Positions 34,410 through 45,859 of a stretch of 64,000 nt of DNA are shown one piece after another. Every line of letters begins with the position of its first letter. The first letter of the stretch is position 1. Origin of the DNA: Gautieria morchelliformis (Eukaryota > Basidiomycota > Agaricomycetes > Gomphales > Gomphaceae); contig WHVA01000433.1 in assembly GCA_015179125.1 (NCBI GenBank), positions 33,789 to 97,788 of the forward strand, written 5' to 3'. A program made the position numbers and the translations under genes. The notes under the pieces are model-generated. The model ran no database searches, had not been told where the DNA came from, and saw nothing but the letters and a program-made list of their open reading frames with translations.

Positions 34410-36087
34410 ATGTCTTCAATTCGTCCCTCTAGAAAGACGCCTCCGCCAGAAATCACTGCTATCACGCCTCCTCTCACTCCTCCCTCAAAGTCTACACAGC
34501 TCCCAGCTGCTGATTCTGTTCCAGAAAATTACGTCGCTTATACTTTGAGAGCTTCAAAGCCTCTCCCACCCGTCACTTGGCAGAACTTCTGGACGGAGCT
34601 CAACTGGCTTAACGTCGCCATTTTAAGTATCACCCCAGCCCTCACTATCCATGGCCTGTACACCACCAAGGTGGTCTGGAAAACCGCCCTCTTCAGTGTA
34701 TTCTATTATTTCCTTACGGGTCTCGGTATGTTTGCGTTCGTGCTTGCCAGCTGTCTCCCCGCTTACCCGTCCCTAGGTATCACTGCGGGCTACCATCGTC
34801 TCTGGGCACACAGGTCCTACAATGCATCCAAGCCCCTAGAGTACTTTCTCGCAATCACAGGCGCGGGCGCCGTGCAGGGATCCATCAAGTGGTGGGCCCG
34901 TGGTCATCGTGCTCACCACCGTTACACCGACACCGACCTCGACCCGTACGGCGCCCACCACGGCCTGCTCTGGTCCCACATCGGCTGGATGGTCGTTAAA
35001 CCCCGCCGCAAACCTGGAGTTGCCGACATTTCCGACCTCAGCAAGAATAACATAGTCAGATGGCAGCATAGGTGGTATCTCACCCTTCTCATTCTGATGG
35101 CGTTTGTGGTGCCTACCCTCGTGGCGGGTCTTGGATGGGGCGACTGGCGAGGAGGCATGTATTATGCAGGCGCCACGCGACTGATGTTTGTACATCACGT
35201 GCGTTTTTTCTCCCCTTTTTCCATGCCTTCACTTAGTATGCGTGCCAGTCGACATTCTGCGTCAACAGTCTTGCACACTACCTTGGAGAGACACCCTTCG
35301 ACGACAAGCATACACCCCGTGACCATTTCATCACTGCGCTCGTAACCATTGGTGAAGGATATCACAACTTCCACCATCAGTTCCCAATGGATTACCGCAA
35401 TGCCATCAGGTGGTATCAGTACGACCCGACCAAGTGGTTCATTATGGCCTGCCAATTCGTCGGTCTCGCTACACACCTCCGCAGCTTCCCCGAAAACGAG
35501 GTCAAAAAGGGTCAGCTTACCATGGAGCTCAAGAAATTGCGCAGCACTCAAGACAGGCTCACCTGGCCTTCGGATTCAAACGACCTGCCAGTCATCAGCT
35601 GGGAAAGCTGTAAGTATCCAGGGCGGCGCTTGTTCGATCTCGCTCACCCCAGTTACAGTCCAGGAGCAAAGTTCGAAACGTCCGCTTGTACTCATATCTG
35701 GCTTCATCCATGACGTATCCTCATTCATGGATGAACATCCGGGCGGGCGCCACTTGCTCGCCAAAAACATGGGCAAAGACGCAACCACTGCGTTCTTCGG
35801 TGGTGTTTACGATCATTCCAACGCCGCGCATAACGTGAGTGTTGATCGTATGCTTCCCCCATCGCACTCATATGGTTTGCATATAGCTCCTGGCGATGAT
35901 GCGTGTTGGAATTCTCCACGGTGGCCTTGAGCTGGAAGTAGAACGAGCCATCCCACCTTCACAAAAGCTTCGAATCCTCCGCGCCAATGAGATGAGCTCG
36001 CCTTACGCTAGCTCCGCCTTCTCCGAACCCGAACACGACAACCTCCTTAACTACGGTGCTCCACACACCAAGTCAAAGGAGCAATAA
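34410..36087 (+). CDS. OLE1: Delta-9 acyl-CoA desaturase with fused cytochrome b5
   Basis: Exons 34410-34725, 34777-35198, 35249-35609, 35653-35834 and 35887-36087 join in frame to 493 residues. It inserts the delta-9 double bond into stearoyl/palmitoyl-CoA at the ER membrane. The three histidine boxes are HRLWAH, HRAHH and HNFHH (in EGYHNFHHQFP), with flanking hydrophobic spans. The C-terminal cytochrome b5 domain carries the haem motif DEHPGG. The first intron (51 nt) is a multiple of three, so it stays open if retained, but removal restores the family sequence LTGLGITAGYHR. The start is the first ATG of the frame, MSSIRPSRK. Confidence 0.96.
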
Positions 36088-36399
36088 TGATTCTATTATC
36101 ATGTCTACAACACATCACTCACCACGCTGCTGTCTCCCCCTCAAAACCTTCCGTTCTCTGTTATCTGTAAGTGGTGTGGATGACGGCGAAATAGATGCGT
36201 TGGTCTCGACTAGATCGTAAATTCAATGCGACTAGCTTTGGGATGTATTATAGATAACAATAAACACGCCTAGCAAACAGGGATGTATCATCGTAGACGA
36301 CATAAGAAGGCGTATTGTACAACAGAGCTGCCGCATATATGCGAAAACTGTAGACGTGAGAGAGCGCAACGTTGCACGACATATTAATCTTCTATAGGC

Positions 36400-37228
36400 A
36401 TCCAGTAACATAGAGACAGAGAACGTACTCTTCAGAAGAGACTCGATTATTCGATCGCGAGCTATATGTTACGTAAATATAAGGGTGGAAAGTAGATTTA
36501 TACGCACATTCTTCGGATTTCTTATGATACGCTATCCCAAGGAGTTGCAGATCCTCTCTCTCCTTCTCTTGCTCGATTTCGGCAGCAATTTGTTCTCGGA
36601 TGTATACCTAAACATCTTTATGGCATTCATCGGGAGAGCAAGACCGTACCGTGAACGGCTCGTGCGCTTTCACTATTTTGTCCCATATTGCACGAATCTC
36701 GTCTTCTGACTTCGCGTACGCCATGAGAAAGTCAGCAAACGCCTTTTCTACGGGTGGGCTGTGAGTTTAAAATGACCTCGTATAGAAGTGAGCGTGGAGA
36801 CATACATTTTTGGTCGCAGCAATCGCTGAGTTCGAGGGCACTGCGTGCGTTCTGACGGTTCGGGAACGCTAACCCTTGGCTTAGATAAGGAGCTTAGAAG
36901 TAACTAGCAATTTCAAGCGTCTCCTTCCTATAGGTCTTCAAGTAGCGAGTATCCCTCTCCTTCCTCCTTTTCTCCGCGGTGGCTAGGCTCAGTATAATCA
37001 ATGTAAGGAGAAAAGATTAGACAAGCAAGATTATGCGCACAATGCATCTTTTGGATCAAAGCAGCAGCCATGCTGAGACAATCATTCATATTGAACTCGA
37101 CGACGTGCTGTATGAGCCTTGCAGTCTCGATCATGTCACTCATCATCGCTTGACGGCTGGGAAAGCGGCGGCCCTTCGTCGAAGTCAGCAGGCATTAATG
37201 TTGACTTCGATTTTGAGCGGGAAGCCAT
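36400..37228 (-). CDS. Possible small coiled-coil protein, model uncertain
   Basis: On the minus strand an ATG at 37228 starts MASRSKSKSTLMPADFDEGPP. Further downstream are helical, charged blocks: SDMIETARLIQHVVEFNMND, EKRRKERDTRYLKTYRKE, VEKAFADFLMAYAKSEDEIR and REQIAAEIEQEKEREDLQLL, separated by plausible introns. The exon joins between the first three blocks do not resolve into one frame by eye. Some basidiomycete coiled-coil proteins look like this; I do not recognise the family. It may be partly decayed. Confidence 0.35.
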
Positions 37229-38055
37229 TAGTGCGAAGGCTTTCTGATGGAGATATAACGGGGTGAAGAATCAGATGGTCTTGTAAGAGCCGTGACAAAG
37301 TTGTGACAGTTCGTGAACTCGACTCGGCCTCGAGTTGGAACATGTTTGAATTAGTGTAACACCGCTTGATTGTGGAACTAATTTTTTTGACAAGGTTGAT
37401 GTAACTTATTTTGAGTTCGGGTATATTTTAGTACTGAGAAGTGATCGATGATCAGCCAGACGGTCCAGACGGCACGCCTCGATAGGTCGTGGATCGTCAG
37501 GCATAAGGCTATATGAAACATTGAGTATAATCTGGGAGACCAGCTGGTACAATATTTGCCAATCATCACAGGGTCTCGTAGCCGTGTTGGGCCCGGGGAC
37601 CACAGCTCAAGCTTCAAGCACGCTACTGCTCCTGAACCGAATTCTCAACACATCCCTCTGATCCTCACGCGCTTTGGGCCTTACTTTGATCGCAATGTGC
37701 ATGAATCTCTCTCAAGTAGGCTGAATACAGCAGTTGGCAACCACGGAGTTCGAAGACCATGGCCATCAGTATGTGTTCGAGGCACTATTGTGCCGTGACA
37801 ATGCTACGGTCATCTGTGAGCCAGGGATGCAACACAGAGAAGCACCGGTTATCAAATATTCTAGATTTCAAACCTGCTTTGAGTCGACAGGTCGTGTAAG
37901 GCACGTGACAACGGTGACAGTCACAATACTTGTACTTAGTAAGTTTCCATTCCGCGGAATAATTGGCGGAATAAATCCACCAAGAGTCTAGTTAGGCCCA
38001 GGAGACCACATATGTGGGGTGTGGGTCGGATTAGATTACTAATTGGTGCTATACA
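37229..38055. other. Gene-free stretch before the decayed sedolisin
   Basis: Short open frames only. No domain, RNA gene or strong repeat was recognised. Confidence 0.4.
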
Positions 38056-39125
38056 GGTGGCGCAATCGGTAGCCAAATTGGTGTGCCACAGCAATTGGCG
38101 CAGGAGGCAGACCTTTCAATTCCATTGCTGGCCACAATATCTCTCTTATTTTTTATTTTTAACAGGAGGTGTTCCATACGGATCTTACCCCCAATCCGAT
38201 TCACCCTCCGGGCCCTGCACCGAGCTGGGTTCTGACCTCAGGCTTCTAATCAGACATCAATGTACGGTTGGTGTCGCTGGTGCCTTCATCTCTGTTAGGA
38301 AGAGCATCAACAATGGCATTGAATGTTTCCTCCACATAGCTTTCTTATCGACGAGCCCTCGCCTCCCCAAGTTTTGACCTCGATTTACGAGTTAACGAAC
38401 CTGGTATTCCCCATTGACAGTCTTTCGCCGAGTGCGCATTTCTTCTCGTCCTAGTAGGTAACGAGCAATGCTGACATCAGCAGCTTGTGTAATGCATGCA
38501 GCCAACTTAGCGTTCGCGATGTCTCCATTGTCTTCTCGTCCAGTGTTTCGGGTTCGCAGTCGCAGACCTGCATTATAGCTTACACCCCAACACTCCCTCC
38601 AGGGCGTCCATTCTTGGCCACTGTGAGTAATTAGACAACGGCTTATCTGATGTCATGAACCATTGTTGTTATACAGGTTGGAGCTAGCCCCGAGACTGCC
38701 GCAAACTCCTGAGGATTCTCTAATTTTTTTGCTATCCCTCTTCCCAATCGTCGGCCGTCTCTGGATAGCTAGCCAACCGCTGGCTTCGTCAACACCGCCA
38801 GTCTTCCTGAGATGCTTTTTCTGACATGTAGGCTGGCCGTGGACTCCCTGATGTCTCTGCTCAAGGCGGGAATGTAGAGAGTGCGGCGAGATGGGTGACG
38901 AGGACGAGGTGCCCGCAACAGTTGTCGCCTGACCTCTGTCGACTGCTCAACGCTGAGCTTACCGTGGCAGGCAGTCCCCGCAGAACCCCTTCATCTATTC
39001 GCATCATGTTCAACAAATCAAGGCTGTGACACCAGCGGTTGTACCTATGTGGCGTTTCATGCGGAATTTATCACTGCCTTCGCGAGGCCGCTGGAGTCCG
39101 GCAAGTCAGATATTTTATTTCACCA
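38056..39125 (+). pseudogene. Decayed sedolisin (S53), copy 3
   Basis: Patches follow the order of the intact copies: QQLAQEADL near 38090, the exon 4 stretch, GTTGGTGTCGCTGGTG near 38268, the CTCGCCTCCCCAAGTTTTGACC block near 38356, the LCNA...QL and SVSGSQSQTC region near 38490-38570, then GGCCGTGG-CTCCCTGATGTCTCTGC at about 38836 and a weak 3' end to about 39125. Several introns are still visible. Frames are broken repeatedly, the catalytic Ser segment is lost, and the N-terminal third (signal and most of the propeptide) is missing. It is non-functional. Confidence 0.88.
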
Positions 39126-39441
39126 TTTGGCGCCTCTATGTTTTGGTCCCCGAATTAGATACTCCTAATTAAGCTGCTATAAGCTGCAGTTGTCTGATGG
39201 TATCGGCTGCGATTGTGATTTTTTTTTGAGACAAACATGTACTGTAGTAGTACGAATACTTCGCTGAACTAGTCACTCATCGCTAGACGTCGGAAGTTGA
39301 TACTGAGACTCCGACGCAGTCACGACGGGCAGCGAGCTCGTTGTTCGTCTTACCTCTTTCCACTACCAGTGACCCTGTGTCACTTCTAACCCCTATTCTC
39401 CTGAAACTAGCTTGGCTGGGTGCACGTGTCGGTCGTCGCCG
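39126..39441. other. Upstream region of the WRKY/GCM1-like gene
   Basis: About 315 bp with a T-rich run near 39220. No gene recognised. Confidence 0.4.
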
Positions 39442-40717
39442 ATGTTCAACAATTTCCAGATAGACAGCAGCATCGATCACGGCATCTCGATGTCGGACAA
39501 CTCTCAGTTTGGCCATCATCAGCTTCACAGCCAGCAGCATCAATTTTCACAACAGCCTGACCAGCAGCCACCTATGAGCTCCATGAACCCTCCGCCAGCA
39601 TCCTCCTCCAACACGCCAGGATCGTCTGCCTCGACCTCCAATCCCCAGGACCTGAACGGCACGCCTGGCCCCTCGTCGTCCGCACTGGCAGGAGCCAATA
39701 TGCCGTCTCCGCCAAAGCCAGCATATGGCTCTGGAGAGCCCGATGACGGGTACACGCTGGTTTTCGCGAACCTGGACGAGTTCCAGGCCTGGCGAGCACA
39801 AGAGGAGGAGGACAAAATCGTTGAATTTGTCAAGGGGGACACGCATGGCAGCAAAGCCGTCCCACCTCGGTTCAAGGATCATACTAAGCTCGTCTGTGCG
39901 AGGCATACTCGGAGTGGGCGGAAGAAATATGTCAAGAAATACCCCGAGAGGCAGAGGAAGCTACCAAGCAGGAAGGTGCGCGTCGGGATGGTCAATTCGC
40001 AAGGTAGTCCCGCTCTGATGAACGTTAGATTGAAGGCGAAGGGTGTCCGGCATCGATAAGTTACAAGACCTTTTACCACACAGACCAGGTTCGTGCATGC
40101 TGTAAGTCGGTCAAGTATCGCGACGTGTCGTACGCAATATCTCATCTACACCAGATAATGACAAACACTCGCATGAGATTGGAGAAGCCAACCTTCTCTT
40201 TACCCGGCGAGGACGGAAGGCTGCACAGGAGAAGGGCAAGCTCTTCCGGACGACTGCTCTCCTCAACGGCTCGGCGGCCCCGGGGACATCCTCGCTCCAC
40301 AATGGTAACGGCACCCATCATCAAAATGCCATCGCAGGTCCTTCGTCCGTGCCGCATGATCCAAACATCTCGCCCGCCCTGCAACACCCGCACCATCCAC
40401 ATCCCGGCTTATCGCATCATCCACATGGATCAATGCCAAACCCTGCTGTCTCCCTTCTTGCCCCACTTCCTCCTGCTGCATCCGCCGCCCAACAGTCCGT
40501 CGATGCATCGCAGGAGCGGTGGGATCGCATGGGTGTCTTATTTGCGAGCATCCGCCAGCACGCGCGTGGGTTCGATTATCCAGGGCCGAGCATCGCGGCA
40601 CTGGAGAGTGTACTAATTCGACTATACTTGGAGAGTCCGTTAGGTGGGGGGATGGGCCCAGGCGGTCTATCGGCACCAGGGCTAAATCCCATGGACGACG
40701 CAGGACCTGGATCGTAA
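39442..40717 (+). CDS. WRKY/GCM1-like zinc-chelating DNA-binding protein
   Basis: Exons 39442-39975, 40029-40101 and 40155-40717 join in frame to 389 residues. A Gln/His- and Pro/Ser-rich N-terminus is followed by a compact domain of about 100 residues: YTLVFANLDEFQAWRAQEEE, KLVCARHTRSGRKKY, then GCPASISYKTFYHTDQVRAC and DKHSHEIGEANLLFTRRGR. Conserved Cys-Cys plus H-S-H spacing and the surrounding beta pattern resemble the WRKY-GCM1/FLYWCH/FAR1 superfamily, as in the fungal Rbf1 type. The C-terminus is His/Pro-rich and then helical. It is probably a nuclear regulator. The superfamily assignment is from pattern only; the model itself is well supported because each splice restores the domain. 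Confidence 0.75.
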
Positions 40718-40982
40718 GATCCCATTCTTCGCCTATGTTTCTTCTGCTCGGGATATTCAGTTGATTGGAAACCTGAACGTCAGGGCTGTGTACCACTTAA
40801 GAACGCCGGTAGTGTACCATTCTAAATCGAACCCTTCCTTCTCCGTGTCATACTATTGTTTTTCTAGGATGAAATCATTGCGGGAGGAAAAGAAAGTAGT
40901 TTATTGTTCCGGTCCTTCCAAATGTCCGAGCATAGGTTTAATTAATTACGTCTTTTGCAATCGTGCTGGTCCGTCGCCATAC
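40718..40982. other. Convergent intergenic region
   Basis: 3' ends of the WRKY/GCM1-like gene and the PLC-like gene face each other across 265 bp. Nothing else recognised. Confidence 0.5.
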
Positions 40983-42575
40983 TTAACAACTCACCAGCGC
41001 TCCTATCATGACACTGGTGACAATGGCTACCCACGCCGCAACGCCCCGCGCCGAGAGCAAGGGTTCGAAAGCACTGCTATTCAAAGGCGTTGATGTTGTA
41101 CTGCCGCTGGCTGCCGCAGAGCCTGTGATTGGTGTGGCGATCGGCGAAGTTGGCGCATACTGTACACCGTTGATGTTCGCCGCGACCTGGAATACAGATC
41201 CTCCGCCGAACTCGTAGAACTTGAAACAACCCGCATCAAGCTAGCACTCAGAAGGAGGAGAAACCACATACATCCACCAGCAGAAAGTTTGGCGGGCGCC
41301 CGTGAGCATTTACACATGTAGTGACCTCCTGACCAAGTGAGCCAGGACCGCTAACCCCGTTGGTGACATTGAGCTGATTCTTGTTCGGGGAGGGTGCAAC
41401 GATACCGCCGAAGCTTGACACCTGAAGGCACACCGGGTTAATGAAGTCCTAGTATAACTGCGGGTAAAGCGGGACACACTTGATCAAGGTAATGGTTAAT
41501 CAGGTTCAGCTGAGTGGTAGAATCGCCCTGGGTACGATTCACACTGCAAGGGAAGCTCGCTTCTGTAACATCGAATGGTGTCTCCCACACATTCGTAAAT
41601 TCTGGTGTACGACATCAACAAGGTATGACAAAAAGGGCGAACGTCCCACCATCGATGATATATGGGACTGTGGCAAAATCGGCCTGATTATCCAGAAACG
41701 TGACTACCCGCTTGCCAGAGTCGATCATCGCTATGAAATCGGGTTTAATCGAGACTCGCGTCAGAGTTGTGCAGCTCGTACTCACAGCCAAGGGTGGGCC
41801 ATTCGGATGCGGTCAAGGGACTCTTCGAAGGCGAAAAGGAGACTGTATCAAGCTGCGCAGACTGGTATACAGACTGCCATTGTGTTGGAGGCAAGTTGTT
41901 GATATTGACAATCAAGATGGTCACCACTGGTATATATAGTAAGCACAAGAGGGAGAGATGTCGATGACAGACTAACCGTCGTTGGGGTTTGCGTCTACCC
42001 ATGTCTTGACAGTCTTCAGGTAATTGACAGCCAGACCGCCATCTTTCAAAAGCTACACTAGCATTGTGAAAACACAAAGAGGCATGATCGACGATTGGGC
42101 GTACACAACTGGTGTGGCAGAGGTGAATGCCATCTGACTGCTGTAGTGCTTGCACCTGCAATAACCGAACACCATCGTTTAATTGTTGTGTCACTACGCC
42201 GTTACATCAGCCTTCCCAGACAACGTCAATCGGAATGCGTATATCGACCGACCATTGTAATCCTGGTTGGAAGCGACTACAGGTCAAGAAACAACATCAA
42301 CGCTGAATTTGATTGAGATGCAGCACAGATGCTCACCGTCAGTGCCGACAGCGTACGAGTCATGGGCGCCGACAAAGGAGACATTTCCATAACTCCGTGA
42401 ACAGAGCTGCGCACTCTGTTAGTCACAAGAGCAAGCGAGCTTATAGGGCAGCACCACGTACCTCAGCATGTCCATTACATATAGTAGCACGGTGTGAAAT
42501 CGAAGCAGCAATGGCAGGGAGAACTTGTGTAGCGAGGAAAGCAGCAGCGGCCTGCGCCAAAGTTGGGAGTAACAT
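40983..42575 (-). CDS. PLC-like phosphodiesterase, probably GPI-anchored
   Basis: Ten minus-strand exons (42462-42575, 42337-42415, 42253-42276, 42105-42193, 41977-42052, 41786-41926, 41650-41730, 41480-41601, 41272-41421, 40983-41219) join in frame to 370 residues. The start has an N-terminal signal peptide (MLLPTLAQAAAAFLATQVL). Core signatures of the PLC-like (TIM-barrel) superfamily: CNGHAE, CSRSYGNVSFVGAHDSYAVG (with the His of the GAHDS motif), VTQQLNDGVRLLQ, LCHTSC, GKRVVTFLDN and PNFLLVDFYEFG. The protein ends in a Ser/Thr-rich stretch and a hydrophobic tail (VAAWVAIVTSVMIGALV), which suggests a GPI anchor. By family it should be secreted or cell-surface; its substrate is unknown. Confidence 0.88.
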
Positions 42576-44569
42576 TACTGATGAATGGACCTAAATTGCA
42601 AACGTGGAGATAATGCACAGCAAATGAAACAGATGTTACGACTAAGATAGGGAGCTTGGCAAGAGCGAGTGAGTGAGTGTTCGTGGCGGAGCGTGCCAGA
42701 AAGAGTGAAAGGCCTTTTGTCAAGCTCGGAACAGCACTCCAGTGACACGGGCCGAAACAGCAGGCTGCGCTGCGGCGCCAACTTTGGAACACAGCCTTTG
42801 TAAAAATAACAAGGAAATAAATTATTGTACAATGAGTAAACTAGAAAATTGCCTCGAATGCGGCCAAGGCTACCATATAACCGTGGTTCTAGAACAGACG
42901 GGCGATCTGAACATAGATATAATACTGCGGGGGCAGCTCGTTCACCTCAAAATGGGCAGTGCTGAGGTATTTAGGAAGCGCTGCCAAATGTCATGATCGT
43001 CAGACCAGATGTGTCATTTCGCATGTCTTTTCTCGGACACTTGCTAGATTAGTAAATGTCCTCAGACCAACTTGAATGTCATTTAGAGGCTGGTGAAATG
43101 TTTTTTTTTTTTTGCTGCCTTTGCCACCGTAAGTGTGATGCGATAGGCAGATCAGACCCAAAGGCCGTAGGTGATCACTCACATAAATCAGACAAGCTGT
43201 GTAACGCCGAGTGCCGTCAGAGAGCAGTTCGATACATTCCGAGTTGACGTTTCAGCGCTGTGATCCATCCGCAAGGAATGCCAACGTCATGCATGCCAGT
43301 TGCTAATAGAGCCAGTACTGGGACCTAAGACTTGATCACAGGGTGTGTTGGGATTAACTGGTTAGCACCGGTAAAGCGTAGAACGCAGGATCGCATCGGA
43401 CGCACCGGTCATCGCACTCAGAGTCGGTCATGTTTGACCGAGACTATATATGATTAACGACCCTCAGTGAACTGCCCGTTCACTGAGCCTTTGTGTGTCT
43501 AGCTACTGCATCATATCGCTACAGGGTGAACAAAGGGCTTTCCACAAATGTCAGCTACCAGTCGGGTTACACTCCTACATGGTCGTGGCTGAGAAATGCT
43601 CGTACCTATTACAGTTGAAGGAGGGCCAAGAGGAAATTTATTTGCAGCTAATTTGCTTCTTCATCCGAGGTGCGTTAGGTTATACGAGGCGAGTCGTACG
43701 ACGGAAAAAGGAATCGAAGTGTCAAACTGAGTCTGTGCTAATGATGAACCGTAAAACGTGCGGTGAAAGATCCATTGTGGCGACATTCCGCGAGTCCCCA
43801 GCACAGTAGGACAGGAGAAAGCTCTCAGAGGAATTTAAGGTAGCCATAGAAATTGAGAACAGAAAGACCCGACAGAACCATGAGTGTGGAAGACAGTGCT
43901 GCCACTGGTATGGCAATGGGCCGCCTGGGATCGATCATGACACGGGCTTCTAGGTTCTAAGAGGCCTTAATACCTTGCGTTTGGGGAAAGAGAGAATAAT
44001 TTCTTCAGTGTCAGTTCTCGTCCACACCTCCAGACCCTAGCACGACTGTAGGATAGTGCGGCCATTGAGTTGATTTCGAGCCAGAAGCTGAGGCTGTTAT
44101 AGTTCCGAACGTTATCCGGCTTCCTTGTAAGCATAGGTACTGGTTCAAACCAACTCTTGTCATAGGCAGCTAATACAGCCATAACACCAAAACTCGTGAG
44201 GAGGGAGAAGCGTACAGTCGGACCTGTTGGTGTGAGATATCCGGGGATGGCATTTCATATATGGAAGGTACCGAAGACAATGTCTTCAGTAGAATCATCA
44301 TCAGAAACGATCAGTAACACTAGCTCCTTCGTCAATATCTTTAAGCTTCAAGCTTTATAGAGTACCTAGTTTGGTGGTGTGAATACTTAACTTCACCCCA
44401 TAGGCTGTGGCAGTAGTGTTGAAGGAGAATGGACCCACATGAACACATGACTCACTTTGATTTGGGAGTTCAAGTTGCGATCCACAACGATTGGTCTCTA
44501 CCATAATTTGGTGCCACACGAGTCTCACGAGCCTTGATCCTTGACGACCACATACCCAAAATCGATACC
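42576..44569. other. Two-kilobase gene-free stretch
   Basis: No exon chain of a known family on either strand. A T12 run lies near 43101. A perfect 10 bp stem with a 5-base loop lies at 43463-43487 (CTCAGTGAAC / GTTCACTGAG). The last few hundred bases should include the RanGAP promoter. Confidence 0.5.
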
Positions 44570-45859
44570 ATGTCTGCAACTTTTTTTTCAATCCATGGCC
44601 ATGGCCTCCACCTAAACACAGCCGCTGATATCGAGCCACATTTACGCGACCTTCGCGCGGTCTCGGAGACTGTGGAGGAGATACACTTTGGTGGAAATAC
44701 CATTGGGGTTGAGGCATCCCTGGCATTAGCGGAGGTCTTGAAAACACTTAAGGCATTGAAGGTGAGTCTTTACTTCGCGTACGGTCATACTTGTGTCCAA
44801 CTCGATTGGCAGGTAGCAGATTTCGCAGATATCTTTACTGGACGACTGATATCCGAGATCCCCACCTCTCTCTCTGCAATATGTGACGCCCTCAAAGATA
44901 GTCCTACGCTCGTAGAGCTCGATCTTTCTGACAACGCATTTGGCGGTCGATCTGCAGAGCCTATGGTTCCCTTCTTAACCCACAATCGAACATTCCAAGT
45001 CCTCAAATTAAATAACAATGGTCTTGGTGTGTCTGGCGGCACCACAGTTGCGAATGCACTCCTAGAGTCTGCGAGATTAAGCCGAAAGGAGGGCAAGCTG
45101 TCCAACTTACGCGTCGTCGTTTGCGGTCGGAACCGGCTCGAGAACGGGAGTGCACCAGTGTGGGCAGAGGCTTTTGCTGCACACGGCGGCCTTGTTGAGG
45201 TCAGGTTACCGCAGAACGGAATCCGGCCTGAGGGTATCGATAAGCTTGCCACGGGACTCTCAAAGAATTCCAACCTAGAACACCTCGACTTACAAGATAA
45301 CACGGCGACCTCGAAGGGCACGCGTGCAATCTCCAAGGCGCTCTCGTCATGGCCCCGTTTGAGAATCCTCAACCTGTCAGATCTGTTACTTGGGGGGCAA
45401 GGAGGCATTGCTTTGGCGCTCGCCTTGGGTCAGGGAGCAAACACTTCATTAGAAACTTTGAAGTTGCAGTACGGAGAGCTGGATGGACGGGCGCTGGATA
45501 TACTTGCGAAGGCGATTCATGACCACTTGCCGAAGTTGACTGCACTGGAACTGAATGGAAATAAAGCCGATCCTGAGGATGAGTGTATTGAAAAGATTAA
45601 GGCGGCCTTGGAGTCGCATGGTCATGGAGATGCTCTGGACGAGCTAGATGATATGGAAGAGGCTGATGAAGAGGAAGGGGAGGAGGAGGAGGAGGAGGAA
45701 GAGGAGGAGGAGGAGGAGGAGGAGGAGAGAGAAGCGGAGGAAGGAGAGGGCAAGGGTGCGAAGGAGGGTGAGGTGGAACCCCTGAAGGCCATGAATGGGG
45801 CCGAGCAAGCTCTTGCGGACTTGATGGGTAAAGTTTCTCTTGGAGGCGGTTCGTCATAG
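44570..45859 (+). CDS. RNA1: Ran GTPase-activating protein (RanGAP/Rna1)
   Basis: Exons 44570-44761 and 44813-45859 join to 412 residues; the 51 nt intron is a multiple of three. The protein stimulates GTP hydrolysis by Ran in the cytoplasm and so powers nuclear transport. Leucine-rich repeats run along most of the length (LVELDLSDNAFG, FQVLKLNNNGLG, LVEVRLPQNGI, LEHLDLQDN). The catalytic Arg region FADIFTGR sits directly after the intron. The tail is the typical acidic segment; it includes a GAG-type repeat that codes an unbroken run of about 19 glutamates at 45680-45730. Length matches the fungal family. Confidence 0.95.
   Translation: MSATFFSIHGHGLHLNTAADIEPHLRDLRAVSETVEEIHFGGNTIGVEASLALAEVLKTLKALKVSLYFAYGHTCVQLDWQVADFADIFTGRLISEIPTSLSAICDALKDSPTLVELDLSDNAFGGRSAEPMVPFLTHNRTFQVLKLNNNGLGVSGGTTVANALLESARLSRKEGKLSNLRVVVCGRNRLENGSAPVWAEAFAAHGGLVEVRLPQNGIRPEGIDKLATGLSKNSNLEHLDLQDNTATSKGTRAISKALSSWPRLRILNLSDLLLGGQGGIALALALGQGANTSLETLKLQYGELDGRALDILAKAIHDHLPKLTALELNGNKADPEDECIEKIKAALESHGHGDALDELDDMEEADEEEGEEEEEEEEEEEEEEEEREAEEGEGKGAKEGEVEPLKAMNGAEQALADLMGKVSLGGGSS

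Noticed and set aside
43330-43420. tRNA-like stretch with GGTTAGCACCGG
   Set aside because: No T-loop consensus and no acceptor stem can be drawn.
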